Source: Chelonoidis abingdonii (taxonomy: Eukaryota; Chordata; Testudines; Testudinidae). From it: a stretch of 64,000 nucleotides of DNA. The notes below the pieces were generated by a model. It was not told the DNA's origin and made no database searches. It saw only the letters and a program-made list of their open reading frames with translations. Positions 32,968-45,655 of the stretch are shown piece by piece. A program made the translations under genes and the position numbers. Each line of letters begins with the position of its first letter. The stretch's first letter is position 1. The stretch lies in the NCBI RefSeq assembly GCF_003597395.2, contig NC_133790.1, positions 22,289,854-22,353,853 on the forward strand. The letters run 5' to 3'.

Positions 32968-35900
32968 CTTAAAAGGAAAAAGAAAAAGAAATATCACTTG
33001 TAAGGTCAGATTCACAGTTAGCAGATGATAGTGTCTATGTGACCTCATCCATACAAAAGTTTCACACTAAAAATCACATATAAAGTTAACACCTGCAGGC
33101 AGTATTTTTAAAAGTTTCATTTGATTAATTTTCACGCTCAGTAAACTGTCTCCTGAAATTTCTCAGCCATTCCCCAAAAGTTGCAGTAACACATGGTGAT
33201 GGGAGCACAGTGGTCCACATGAAATCATCCCATTAATATTTCCTCTTTCTTTTAAAGGTGACATGGAAAAGAAAGAATGTTAGTTTGTGTTCTCTTTCAC
33301 TTCATTAATATTTATAAAGACCTGAAACTTTTGTGCAGGTGGGCTTAAACTTGTTCTGCTTATTTTTTACCTTTTGAATAAAATAATATTATTACCACCT
33401 AGTACTTTCTTACCTATTTTTGCTGAAAGATTCCTACTAGAGTACTGAAGTTGGAGCTTTCTCAACCTTCAGCTAAAGGGCAAGAAGTATTTAATCCTTC
33501 ACATAAAAATCCTTTCTCCTTGCTGTGCGCAGACATGTGAGCTAAATATGTTTTTCTTAAATAATTAAATACTACTACTACCAATATTAATAACAGTTTT
33601 AAGAAATCTGACTAAAAATCCCTTCCTGTCTCTTAGTACTTGTGATGTCACACTCCTATTAATTCTCCAGCATTCCATATAATCTTGCAGGAAAGATGGG
33701 GCAGACAAGACCTGAACTTCTGAATTGAAAAACAAGCAGGGAAAAAAAAAAAACTTTCCTGGAAAAAAACAATTTCAGACCTTTATTCATCATAAAGAAG
33801 TCAAACCAAGCAAAACATGTTTCCCCTTTGTGGGTCATCTTTAAACAGTCTGTCTTAGTCAAAGTGCAGTTCCATTCTGAAAAGTGACTTTAAAAACGGT
33901 GTTATGGGATTCCATGTTTAACATTCCTGATTGACTTTATGATGACAACCACAATTAAAGACCAGATACAACTTGTTGAACCAGTTGCATCCAAGTTTCC
34001 TTCCCAGAAGCAAACACCGCCACCACCATCCAGATTTGAACATTAGAACCATAAACACATTCCTGAGCTTCCCAACAGGCAGCTTCATCTATGCAAATAA
34101 AGTGGAACAACTTTTGAACAGATGTCTATAAAACATTATTAATAGCATCTTCTGAGTGAAATACACAGGTAACACAACTTTATTTAGATCCAATGGAGTT
34201 GGATTGATAGAAAAACAAAATAATATAACTGCATTGTTTAACATGGGAGTGCCTATCCACCATTCCTCACCTGCCCTTGGATTTTTTCTCCATCTTTCCT
34301 CCAATCTTGGGTCCTCTATAATCAAATCCACTACCCTTTCTGCACTGGAATCTCATATGTTAGCAGTCAAACACCTTTGGACAATATATAAGAATTATTT
34401 TGAGTTATTTTTGGTGAATCAGTGGTGCTCATATGACACGTTCGTTTTGTATAATCTCTCAGGTGCACCTCAACCACTTCTCACGCAAATAAAATAGTAA
34501 ACAAAACTTTTAGATGTTCCGCCAGTCAGAATGATGGACTGATAAACATTCACAACCCTCTGATTTTATAAAATTGATCTCAATGGGTCTATTCAGTGAA
34601 TAAATGTCCAAATATTATGATTAGGACCTATATATGGATTTCTAATGTGCCCATCTCCATGACACCTATGTGCTCAACAGACTGGTTTAGTCAAATAATG
34701 CAATTGGACTGCTCAGAATTTTTAGTGACACCTGGTCCATATGTATCAGTATCACAAACAAGTTGATGTATTTTGTTGATTGTCCCATATACAAAGGAAC
34801 TGAAAAATATGAAGCATGAAAGAACTTGACAGCTGGATATAAACAGAGAAATCTGATTGGCTGACAGGGATTTCACACCATATTGATAATGCCCAGTAAG
34901 TACACAAGTCTAATTTGTTTTTCTAATAACAATAAGCTGCATTTCTTAAGACAGTGAATTTATAGAGGATTATTCTGTTTCTCAGGTGATTAAAGTCAAG
35001 GAGCCTTTGGATTTGTGCTTTAAAGAACCATCAAATCATGCCAGACACATCATACTTACTGTGACTTATTGCTCTTTGAAAAAATTACTTTCTTAAAGCA
35101 GAGCAAATTATCTTTGTTACAGACTATTAGCTTGGAAAAATTAGCTTTTTTTTTTTTGCCACCTTAGAATGGGTGCTTTATTTGCTGTTGCTTTTTTGCA
35201 ATACAAATTTCAAGGCTAATTTTGTCCAGTTTTGAATAACAGAAAAATACTTCCCAGATTGTGACCTTTTATTTCAAATTTTAACTCACAAAGAATAGTG
35301 TATGTTAAGTTTATAAACCCCATGGCACTCAACAATTATGATGAAACACTGAGACACTCTAATGATAACATCAGTCAAGATTACTTAACTCTTGAGACAA
35401 CAAGGGATGTCTAAATAGAACTGCTGCTGTATAACCAAATCCTGGTATTTATATGAACCTAGGTCCCAGTATCTAGACATACTAGTTATGACCCAAGATA
35501 CAAGTAAACATAACAGGTGAAACTGCTTCAAATACAAATGAAGAAAATGGAATACCAAATACAACCCTGATCCTGTAATGAATTCTGTGCAAGGGGATCC
35601 ATAGCCAGCACAGAGTCTGACTGAAATTAATTCAGCTCTGAAGCTGAAAGAGTCTGTCTCCACAGAGCACACTGTAGGATTAGGGTCTAAAAGAAAAGTT
35701 GCTCTGAGCAAGGCATGAAAGCTTGGAATGAAAGGAACATTAAGGCCCCAATTCTGTGAAGTGATATGAGTGAAGATGGACCCCTGTCCCAATGAAGAGA
35801 GTCACTGAAGTCAATGGGGCTCTGCCCACAGTGAACTCCTTGTGGGATCAGGGCTGAAGAATCTAAATATACTCATTTTCAATCAAACTTATATATAAAT

Positions 35901-36630
35901 ATAACACCCATACTAAAGAACGACACAGTAATGCTCCAAACCCTTGCAATAAACACAATTAAGATGTTATGTTTGGGGTCCTGTCTGTAACATAATAATA
36001 GTAACCTATCTACTAGGAAGATATTTGTATTGTGCTGGTCTCTGTAGTGTTTGTACTTTCCCTATTTAAACAGCAGTAAAACATTAATAACAAAACTAGT
36101 CTAATGCTTTATATGAACCAGACAGTTCTTGGAAAGGGCAACTTCTCACTTAGAATTCCAATCCCATTCGATTTGTAAGAGTACGCAACTCCCCTGGAAT
36201 CTCTGTTTCCCCTGGCACTACAGGAAAGTGTCATAGATCCAGAACAATCCTGTTAATATGGCAGACAGTCCTTGGGAGTCCAGGTTCCTCTGGTCCAGAG
36301 TCCAGCATCAGAACCCATCACTCTCATGTGCCTTTCTCTTTTCATACCCAGAAAAGGATCTGAAAGGTGGGCGAAGGGAAGGTCATGGCTTCACAGCCCA
36401 AGCTCAGACCTACTGTATTCCCTTAGCTGCTTTTACAAGTAACCAGAAACACTTGTGGGACCCCTACGTTTTACAGGAGACCATGTGCAGACTCAGCAGT
36501 TCACAAGATGACTAGACTCCCCAGTTACAAGGCAGAAACAGGGAGGCAGAGTACAACTCACAGTCCCATAACCCACTCCTCCAGCAGCAGGACCAAGATT
36601 ACCTTGACAGGGGACCAACTCGCTGCTCAA
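32968..36630. other. Unresolved SFI1 5' region, no coding exon recognised
   Basis: The missing start codon and first exons of SFI1 should lie between here and the CpG island at 37.2-37.4 kb. I see only AT-rich intron-like DNA and one exon-shaped block at 33,414-33,472. The open frames at 34,089-34,331 and 35,385-35,792 have no recognisable family and no splice context. Confidence 0.5.
33414..33472 (-). other. Exon-shaped block, possible non-coding or poison SFI1 exon
   Basis: The block is 59 nt between a good acceptor (cttgccctttag) and a near-perfect donor (AAATAG|gtaaga). All three frames carry a stop, so it cannot be an ordinary coding exon. It could be a 5' UTR exon, a poison exon or chance. 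Confidence 0.25.
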
Positions 36631-36639
36631 TTCACCAGT

Positions 36640-37190
36640 CTACCAACAGGGGCCTGAGGATGACTCACTGTCCTAGACCCACCCCCCGCAACTGCGGGGC
36701 AATGGGACCGGGAGGAGGGGGAAACTCACTGCCCTAGAGCCACCCCCCGCCCCCCAACACACACAGCTGTAGAACTTGAAGAGGGGGCAACTCACTGCCC
36801 TAGAGCCCCCCCACACACACACACTCACAGACACAAACTATGGGACCGTGGGGGGTCAAACCACTACCCTAGAGGCCCCCCACACACACACACAGACTAC
36901 TGGACCGGGAGGGGGTCAAACCACTGTCCTGGAGCCCCCCCCACACACACACATATACAAACTACGAGACCGTAAGGGGGTCAAACCGGTGCCCTAGAGC
37001 CGCTCCCCCAACACAAACTACGGGACCGGGAGGGGGTCAAACCACTGCCCTAGAGCCCCCCCCCCCAAAACTATGGGATCGGGAGGGGGTCAAACCACTG
37101 TCCTAGAGCCCCCACCACCACAAACTACGGGACCAGGAAAGGGTCAAACTACTGCCCTAGAGCCCCCCAACTCTGTAACTAGGGGAACAA
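36640..37190. repeat. Minisatellite, about eight units of 54-76 bp
   Basis: Units share 'gggaccgggagggggtcaaa' then 'ccactgccctagagcc' and a C-run, with a variable CA-repeat in the left half. Units begin near 36,704, 36,780, 36,842, 36,903, 36,968, 37,022, 37,076 and 37,130. The last three are 54 bp and most uniform; the left ones are longer because of the CA tracts. It abuts the putative SFI1 CpG island. Confidence 0.9.
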
Positions 37191-37229
37191 TTTATGGCCG
37201 GACCGCACCCCCCCACCAGTGGACAACTC

Positions 37230-37440
37230 ATATCTCCCACAGCAGATACGGTGCGGAACCGGCACCAGCCCGTGTCCCAGCGGCTCCTCCCGCGGAGTCC
37301 CCAGCGCAGCCCCCTCGCCCGCCCGGCGCACCGCCTCTATCACTATAGAGACGAGCAGCAGCAGCAGGACCCCGGCCCGTATCTCTGAGCGGTGCGGTCC
37401 TGCAGCGGCCTCTAGCGCCTGGGAGGGGAATGGGGGAGAA
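37230..37440 (-). promoter_or_regulatory. CpG island, putative SFI1 promoter/first exon
   Basis: A short GC- and CpG-rich block contains cgg/gcg-rich words, a CAG-repeat (gagcagcagcagcaggac) and AT-rich flanks. It lies where the 5' end of the minus-strand SFI1 should be, about 4.3 kb upstream of the first exon I can place. No TATA box or transcript evidence is visible; the assignment rests on position and composition. Confidence 0.5.
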
Positions 37441-40400
37441 CGAAAGACAGCCAAGGCCCATCACTTCCCCTTTGCTTCCTCAGTGCATGCCAGTTCCTAC
37501 ATGGCTATTTGGTATTGTGAATGATAAGGCCCAGCAGCCACGGGGCAAAGAACACGCTCTTAAACACCCAGGTCCTGCTCTGAGTAACTTCAAACAATCC
37601 CATGACACATTCTCTGGGAACACCACTCAGAGCGTGTCCCCACTCCAGCAGCAAGTTAGGAGTGCTATATGTAGCCAGCTAATAGCACTTATAACCCTTC
37701 ACCTTCAGCACTAGATGAACTGATCCTTACAATACATCTGCAGACCTAACCATTATCCCTCTTTACCTCAGGTCCAGAGAGACAAGATCATTCAGCCAAT
37801 GGCAGAGTTGGGAAGAGAGCACGCGTGACTAAGATGCTCTAGGGACTTTGGGGATGAAAACTGCTATACTAATGTAAGTAAGTTATATTATTATTTAGTT
37901 CTTAGTTATTATTGGTTTTGAGAGGACAGGTAATTTGAATGTCTTTTCTTGCTAATAATCTACTTCTTGTGACCAGTGTCCTTTAGTCTAAGCTTGACAA
38001 TGTCCCTCTCAGACCATTTGCTAAGCTTGATCTCATTTGCCAAGCTCGTTCATGAACCCAGAGATCTCTTGTACTTCAATACATGCAAAATTCCCCAGGG
38101 TTTCTGCCAAGAAAGAAGCCATCTATCAGTGTCCAAATCAAGAATTTTGCAGCCCTGTGCACATTGGCAATTGAGGGAACCCCACCTTCCCTGACACCAG
38201 GTGGATGGGAGGACAAGAGAGGGTATTGGAGAGCAAGCCTCCCCACATTCACCCTGCAGTGACTTCTGTCCTTTAGTGCTGGTGCAGCTCCCCGCTCCTG
38301 TTTTTTGGCTCTCTCCACAGTATGTAGGTAGGGCCCTCCACTGACCCCTCATCCCCTGCCTGTCCCACTGTGTGTGTCAGAGAGAAAGTGCATGTGTGTG
38401 GTTTGTTTTGGTTTTCTACCAGTGATCAGGGGCCCTCCTGAGGTGGGGGCCCGGTACAAGTGCACTGAGTGCCTTTGGTTAATCTGGGCTCACCTTCTAT
38501 AGCCATCTTCATGACATTGCTTTGAAACTTGCTTTTTAAGCACAAGACATATTAAAGAATGCAGTCCTTATGTAGATAAAATTCCAATGTATCTGCATGA
38601 AAACTACAAAATCAAGTCTAAAATCAGCTTAAAAGGGAGTAGTATATCTTGACACAGCATTCCATAGGATTAGTCATCTTTTGCCATAGCTGTAGAAAGA
38701 GGAAAATACAGTCCTTCTTATATATTGCTGCTTTATGAAGCGTGTGGCTATCTCCTGATTGCTAAGATGTTATAAGAAATTACAAAATAGCATTTTAGCT
38801 TAGAATGCAGGAATATTTACAAAAGCTACAGTTAAACTAAACAAGTTTGCAATCAAAGTATCTAAAGTATTTTACAAAATAAAAAAAAAAGATCCACAGA
38901 TACCTGTTAGTTATCTATTCTAATAGTGTATTTGTTCCAGTCCTTCTTCCTCATTACACGTTTTTTCTTACAGAAAGCTGACTTGAATAGAATTTCTGCT
39001 AAGAAATTCAGCAGGACTCCAGTTCCTGAATATGTTGTACATTCACCATTATTTAAAAAATTATAAATCTATATGCATAATAATCAATGAATCTTTGTAC
39101 ATAGACACTCATTAAATAAAACCCTGGTTAAACTGTTCTTTTTAGATTAAATGCTTAGTTATTTTAGAGTTCACAAAAGGTGCCAGTCTATTTGACAGCC
39201 CTGGAGAATGGTATCAGACATAATATACCTGAAGCAAACAACTATAGTACCAATAACGGCAAGTACCCTGATTATCCTGCCCTAATTTGTAAAATCTATC
39301 ATGTCTCCCTTCTAACAAATATCCCCGATTGACTCAGTTTCAGACTTTCCCAACCCTAGAAGTTCTATGTGGTTCCAGATATCTGCCTCAAACCTCACGT
39401 GTTAGGCTCTGGTCCTGCACTGAGAACTGCACAGCAGGTGGACCCTGACAGCTGAGTGGAATCCCAGGAAAGACAGTGGGTCTCTGTGCAGACACAGGGT
39501 CTACCTACATAGTTTCTCAAAAAGGCCTTACTTTATAGTGGGCCTTTCAAAATACTATACCCTGTAGAGCTCTTGCTTAACCCTCAAGTATGACATTTGG
39601 AGCAGTGCTGAAGAGGTCGTCATCCTGCAATAAGCTAATTAAGGTGGAGAAAAGGTGGATCAGCCTGGCAAACTTGCTGTACATGGAAGGTTTCAAGTGG
39701 AGTCCATTTTAAATGTTTGTTTAAAGGTATTACTGACTTGTAATGAAATAAATCTTCATATAATATTGTTTCATTCTACAATAAAAGTTGATGTGAATGT
39801 ACTAATATAGGCCTTCTGTTTAATTGGAAAATAGTTGAAGATAGTGACTTTTGCCCCAATAATGCAAGTTGCTCCACATAGTCAGATCCCTGTACTTATG
39901 TAGAGTTGCCTCAACAGGCCTCCTGTTCTGAAGTTTTCACAATTGGGACCCTAAATGAAGTTTTGTGGACATAGGGAGTCCACTTACCTGGAGCTCAGTG
40001 CAAGATCAAGGCCTCAGATGCTGTTAATTGAATATAGTCTTAAAAAGTTCTGTAAACAGGTGTTGGAAATATATTCTCTATTTCTTGCTAATAGCATAGG
40101 TGTACCAGGAGACTGAGAATAAGAAAGATTAAGTAATACAATTTCCTGTTCTTATTTTTCTCCTGTTATTATGTAGACATACCAAGTTTAACTGATTTGA
40201 GAAGGGAAATGCCTATTTTGGATTGATTTAAAGGATAGTTTTTAAAAACGTGTCTTTGATGAAGAATGATTTTGCAGTGTCTATATGGGTCCCTAGCAGG
40301 TGAGTATAGTACACATGACCCTCTTCCCCCGCAAAAAAACGACGCCACATACAAATGACAAAACTAGTGCGGGAACTAAGCACTCGCGCTGCCTAATAAG

Positions 40401-40619
40401 TCTCTATCAGCCTGTGTGCACATAGCCCTTAAACCATGCCCCTCCCCCGCAGCATGGGCTACATGGGCACCAGCTTCCATCCCAGGGCTGGCCGGTGATA
40501 GTGCCTGAGGAGTCCTCGCAGTTCGTCAAACCATCCGTCTCCTACGGGTATGTCTATTAAAAAATCGGTACTAGGCCGTGATTCACTTTTGAAGTTCAAT
40601 AGACGGAGGCGAGAAGTCG
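37441..40619. other. Intergenic region between SFI1 and EIF4ENIF1
   Basis: About 3.2 kb without a supported gene. It holds a MIR-like remnant near 37.75 kb and mostly AT-rich sequence. The minus-strand frames at 38,050-38,352 have no known domain. Confidence 0.6.
37720..37850 (+). repeat. MIR-like SINE fragment
   Basis: 'ccattatccctctttacctc' followed by 'agagagacaagatcattcag' is a diverged MIR core next to the SFI1 CpG island. Confidence 0.5.
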
Positions 40620-41330
40620 CCATACGGCGGGGGCCTCTGCTTTTCAGTCAGGCATTACAGCCGAGAGCCCCCGGGCCGGGCAAGCAGGCTGCGCTTGCGC
40701 GGTGGCTATTAAAGGAGTGAGGGATGGGCTCCAGAAAGCCCCGGTTACGGTGGCTGAGAGGAGACAGAGTGCGAGAGTCGGGCAAATCGGGAGAGGGCGC
40801 GCGAGCGAACGAGCGAGCTGGAGAAGGGAACGGAGCGGTGGGGGAGTAGCGGCGGCGCGAGCCGGGGGTGGGCGAGCGGCGGGGTGTGGAGGGAGCCGTG
40901 TGTGTGGAGAGCGCGGCGCGGGGCGCTGCTGGGAGGGGGGCGAGAAGCCGGTCACTAGGACTAAGTAACGCCGCGGGCGGCGGCAAGGCCTTGCGAGGAG
41001 CTGAGCGCTCTGGAGGGGACCTCGTCTTCCGCACAGTGAGTATCCTCTTTACCCGGGGCGGGGACCCCTACTGCCAGGTGAGACATTACCTGCGCCGGTG
41101 CCTCGGCGTCCCCGCTCGCCACCGGCGTGTTGGTGGCTGGGCCCAGTATGATAGGGCGGCCCTGGGTCATCTTGTTCCCGTCCCCGTGCCAGACGAGGGC
41201 CTCCATACAAGTCGCAGACCTATCGCTGTGTGCGTCAGGTCACCGGTAGGGCAGGTAGGGTTGGCACCTGCGCTGGCGGGGCCGTTTCTGTCTGGTCTTG
41301 CCAGCCATGAAGCTGGGGGCGCCGCTTTGC
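40620..41330 (+). promoter_or_regulatory. EIF4ENIF1: CpG island promoter of EIF4ENIF1
   Basis: The block is strongly GC- and CpG-rich, with runs such as ggcgcgcgagcgaacgagcg and gcggcggggtgtggaggg. It contains the first exon and its donor at 41,036. TATA-less CpG-island promoters are usual for housekeeping genes. The long frames on both strands here (up to 191 codons) come from GC composition. Confidence 0.8.
40800..41035 (+). other. EIF4ENIF1: EIF4ENIF1 5' non-coding exon 1 (start approximate)
   Basis: The 3' boundary is clear: TTCCGCACA|gtgagtatcc, a strong donor. The 5' end is unknown, and 40,800 is only a guess within the CpG island. It joins exon 2, whose ATG is 27 bases inside. Confidence 0.65.
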
Positions 41331-42100
41331 CTTGTCAGCTGTCTAGGCTTACCAACAGCCCCTTACTACGAGGGACAGCCCGTGTTGGTTTGTCTCCATA
41401 CAATAAGAGTGCTGCAAAAAGCAGCAAGAAATACCCCCGGTGAATACAAGTCCTGTTGTTAACAACGATATTGATTGCGATAATATCGGGAAGAGAGGTG
41501 GGGCAGGGGTGCTAAGAAAACAGTTCCTTATTTTTGAAACAGGGTTGGTAACCATACAGAAACTGGCTCCCTGTGTAGGACTCTGTTTACTCGGCAAGCC
41601 ATGTCTTGGAGGTGCAGGCCCCTCTATAGTATGCATGTGGGTCCACTGTCCTGCGTGCCCCAAAATGGGATGCAAGTGGCTATCATGGTATCTAGGTTGC
41701 ACAGGTATCTAGGACTTCCCACCCGAGGGAGGGGACTTCCTATCCAGTCTTTCTCTTTCATATCATGAACTTCCCTTCTGTACTCTGGTTCTGTCCTTGT
41801 GGTGATTTCTGTTGTGCTAAAGCTGCTTAAGAGCTGGGTCTCTGAACTACAAAGGTGTCTAGGCTCCTAAGATTAATTAAAATATTTGTTCTAAAGCTGT
41901 TAATTAAGATATTTTACTGCCAGTTGTAGTTTAGATGCATAAAACAGCCAACGCATCAAACAGTAAAAATATATTTTGTGAAATGTACTTTCTCATGTTA
42001 AATGTAAATTGATGACAGTTCCATGGGCAGTAAGGAAGGTGTACACCATAAAGCCTTCAGCTGTATTGTCTATTTTATTAACAATTCTTTTTTTAATCAG

Positions 42101-42219
42101 GTCCATAGTCAGGCTTTCAAGTAGCCATGGATAAGAGAGAGGCTATAGCAGAAATGGAAAATGGTGACACTTTCCTTGACTTGAACAGAATAACAGTAAA
42201 ATCTCATCGTTACACAAAA
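42101..42219 (+). CDS. EIF4ENIF1: EIF4ENIF1 exon 2, start codon
   Basis: The acceptor is tctttttttaatcag. The 26-base 5' UTR part (42,101-42,126) is followed by ATG at 42,127 in the context gtagccATGg, a good Kozak match. It encodes MDKREAIAEMENGDTFLD to HRYTK (31 residues) and ends at aca aaa|gtaagc. The exon boundary cuts the eIF4E motif after its third residue. Confidence 0.95.
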
Positions 42220-45200
42220 GTAAGCAACTTTTCTTTAAAAATTGTATAAATTCAGTGTTTATGAAACACTTAGATTAAAACTGATCTTTTGGGGGGGGAG
42301 GGTGAGGAAGACCTGTCCAAATCATACTCTAGACGAGGCCTAGGAGGAACGTAGGTGTGCTATAGCTATATATTAGCTAGCATCTTTTAAAGGTCTAGTA
42401 TAAACAAGGAATGCTGTCTTAAATAGATACTACAGTGAGGTGATGTCCATGTGCCTCACAACATGCGCTAAACTGATCAAGTTGGAGCCTGTGCTTGCCC
42501 TCCACTATGCTTTAAAATGTGTGGGCAAACATGTGATGGCTAACACACATGATAGATAACATTTCTTAAATTCTAGTCTGGTCAAGGTCCAAATGGACAT
42601 CATTCCAAACATGGAGGAGAGTCCTTCTAGGAGGAAGAATAGTGTAGTTTCCTTGGAATATTGAGTTCTCATGTGTATAGCTGTATCAAACATGGCTTAT
42701 AATACATAAAGTATACTTGGATACCTTGTGCAGTGAATACAGTTTCAGAACTTATGAAGTGAGTTCAGTTGTTAAGCAGGGGAAAGCCAAGTCCCTACAT
42801 AAGACACTAACAGATATTTAAATTTTGAAGAAACTTTCAGGTATTGACGCTGTCTTATAGTTATGATGGCTTAAGCTTTATAGTTCTCACCATACTCTTA
42901 TTGGATCATGCACTTGCCAACTATCCAATTCTTCTATATTAGAGGTAAACTAGTAGCCCACTTCTGTTAATGTTGGTATTCTGCATTGGCAGCACTGCTG
43001 AAACTTTGTTTCGGTGTGGGAAGACATGAGGAAACTGTTTTGTTTGCTATGATGATTAGGATTTAACTATGTTGGGTGCTGTGCAAACAGATTAAAAAGA
43101 TGTTTCCTGCCCTGGAGAGCTTACAATCTGAATATAAAACAAATCCCAGCAAGTGGGTTTAATAAATAAAAGGATGCAATTTCAAGAGAGAGGCCAAGGG
43201 TAACAGATAAGAATGCAGTTACATAGGCTAGATAGTATATGATGTGAGTTGATTCAATTACTCTTGAAAATAGGTCTCAATTTTAAGACATAGACTTGTA
43301 TTAATCCCTTCAAGGTTTTTACTAAGTTAACTCATCTCGGTTAAGTGAAAGACTAGCTTCTTTCAGCATGCCTTCTAACACTGACTCAGATATAATATAA
43401 AAAAACAAACAAGATTTGTACACAGAGATCCTTGCTTTTTGTTAGACCTGGGCTCCTTTTACCCTCTATCTCCATTGGTTTTACTTCTCTGCGGATCATT
43501 ATGCTCAGTTATGTATAAAATGTTGTCATTCTTTGTGATAGGAAAGAACTTAAAATGAGGGACTGAAATGTTGGGATGAGGCAGGGTTATTTGTTTTACA
43601 TCAGTAGTGACTCATCAACTGCCAAAACAATTTTTTGAGCAGGGAGGTGCAAGTAAGCTGCTTAAATCTTGTGCATGTCTTCCCCTCAATCTTTAGTTCT
43701 GCCAGTGTGCCCAGTCCCCTTTGCTGTTCCCTTTCTCAGTAGTTTGAGATGGCCTGTATGGAGGGGCAGAGTGCAAAGCATAGCGGTTTTCTCTAAAACA
43801 GTACTGTAAGTAGCTTCCTTCAGATTCTGGTAGATGCATATCATTTGTTGGGCCTGAGGTTGCTGATAGTCAACAAGGTACAACTTGTCCAAAAGCTAAA
43901 TGTGTGGCTCTGCCTTGCTCCCAGTTCCTGCTGGCCTGGGAAACACAGATCCAAGCTTGGTCCTGGATCCTGATGTGTGGGACCTAGACTGCTAAGGCCC
44001 TGGAGTTTCACTCACTCCTCTGCCCCAGGAGTGTGCTGCCACTGCTTCTGCATTTCCAGCACCAAAAACAGTAACGATGCAATATTAATTTCTCTGGCAT
44101 TTCTGTGCCCCTCATTTTGATCAGGATGCAGTTGTTAAATTAATGGCAAGATACTTCTAGTCTCATTCTACTGATATTGCGGTTTTAAGTGGCAATTGAC
44201 TTCTGTCCTCACTTTCATTCCTCACTGTCCTCACTTCCATTCCTCACTTTGTGAGGACAGAAGTCAATTGCCACTTAAAACTGCAATATCAGTAGAATGA
44301 GACTAGAAGTATCTTGCCATTAACTTAACAACTGCATCCTGATCAAAATGAGGGGCACAGAAATGCCAGAGAAATTAATATTGCATCGTTACTGTCCAAA
44401 GTGAGGACAGAAGTCAATGGTAAATTACAAGAGACTTCAACCCATTTAAAAATCTTAAGTTATCTGTTCTCTGAAGTAAAAGGATTTGTTCTAGGAGTTA
44501 GCTAGTTACCAGAGCACCTTAAATCCATGTAAAAAGCATAATGATTCAAATCACCAGATTCCAAACTAGTCTGAACCACTGATGGTCCAGAACACTTAGT
44601 GGTGGTTTGTGGAGAATGGCTATTTATTCTAGTTTCCAGCTGCTACGAGCATAGTTTAATGTGATTTAATATCTGCCATGTAAACAGTCACTGCAAGCCC
44701 ATTACATAATTAAAAATGGGAGAGCTGCATGGTGACAAGTGGGAGGGCAGTTGGTCCACACATCATAAAAGCTTGCAAACCCTTTGAGCTAATTTTTTTG
44801 AAAAGGTAACCAGTGTAAATTTTAAAACTAAAATGTAGTTTTTAGCAATACTTATCACTTGTGTTCCAAGTGCTGTGCAGATAATAATCCTCACCATCAT
44901 TAACAGAAGTGTAAATATTATTCCCACTTTATAAATAAGGGAACTGAGGCAGAGTTGAAATTGCATCTCAAAGGTTGCATAGTCAGTCACTGAAAGAGCC
45001 TGGTCTAGAACATACATGCTCCTGACTACCAACCCAAGGCTCATTATTATAGCTTATGGTGTCTCATGCTTTGTCTAAACCAGTAAACTAAGTAGCTGCT
45101 TTTGAACTTTTAATTCATAGAGAACTTGGCAAACTCGTACTGTTCAGGCCTGGTCTACACTTAAAATTCAATTGTGGATTTTTTTTTTGCACCTCTGAGC

Positions 45201-45612
45201 AGCATAACTATGTTGACCTAACCTCTAGTGTAGATGCAGCAAAGTTGACTGAAGACTGCTTCCATTGACCTAGCTACTGTTACTCAGGGAAGTGGTGTTC
45301 CTGCACTCACGGAAAAAACCCTTCTGTTGATGTAGGCTGAATCTACACTACAGGATTATGCTAGCATAGCAGTGGTGCTATATAGTTGTACATTGCTATG
45401 CATGTTACCCAGTAGGCTAGACAGTCTTTAGTTGATATCAGCTTTAGATATCAAGTTGTATATTTTGGATCTTGCTGTGCTCAAATCTTAATTTTTAGGT
45501 GAATAAGGTGTTAACTTTAGAAATATCAAAAAACACCTGGGGCTGTAATTTGCTTAAATTTAATATTGGCTGTCAGATGGCTCAACGCTTGATTGTCCAC
45601 ACAGACTGCAAA

Positions 45613-45655
<43 letters not shown>

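Noticed and set aside
35385..35792. 135-codon minus-strand frame
   Set aside because: No known domain, no splice context, and composition like surrounding AT-rich intron.
36640..37190. Evenly spaced repeats that could be mistaken for a CRISPR array
   Set aside because: Units are contiguous tandem copies of varying length with no unique spacers, in a vertebrate genome: a minisatellite.
38050..38352. Minus-strand frames of 80-100 codons between the genes
   Set aside because: They overlap one another in different frames, show no known domain and have no promoter or splice context.
40648..41443. Long open frames on both strands (128 and 191 codons)
   Set aside because: They sit in the CpG island around EIF4ENIF1 exon 1. 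High GC makes stops rare, and the frames cross the clear donor at 41,036.
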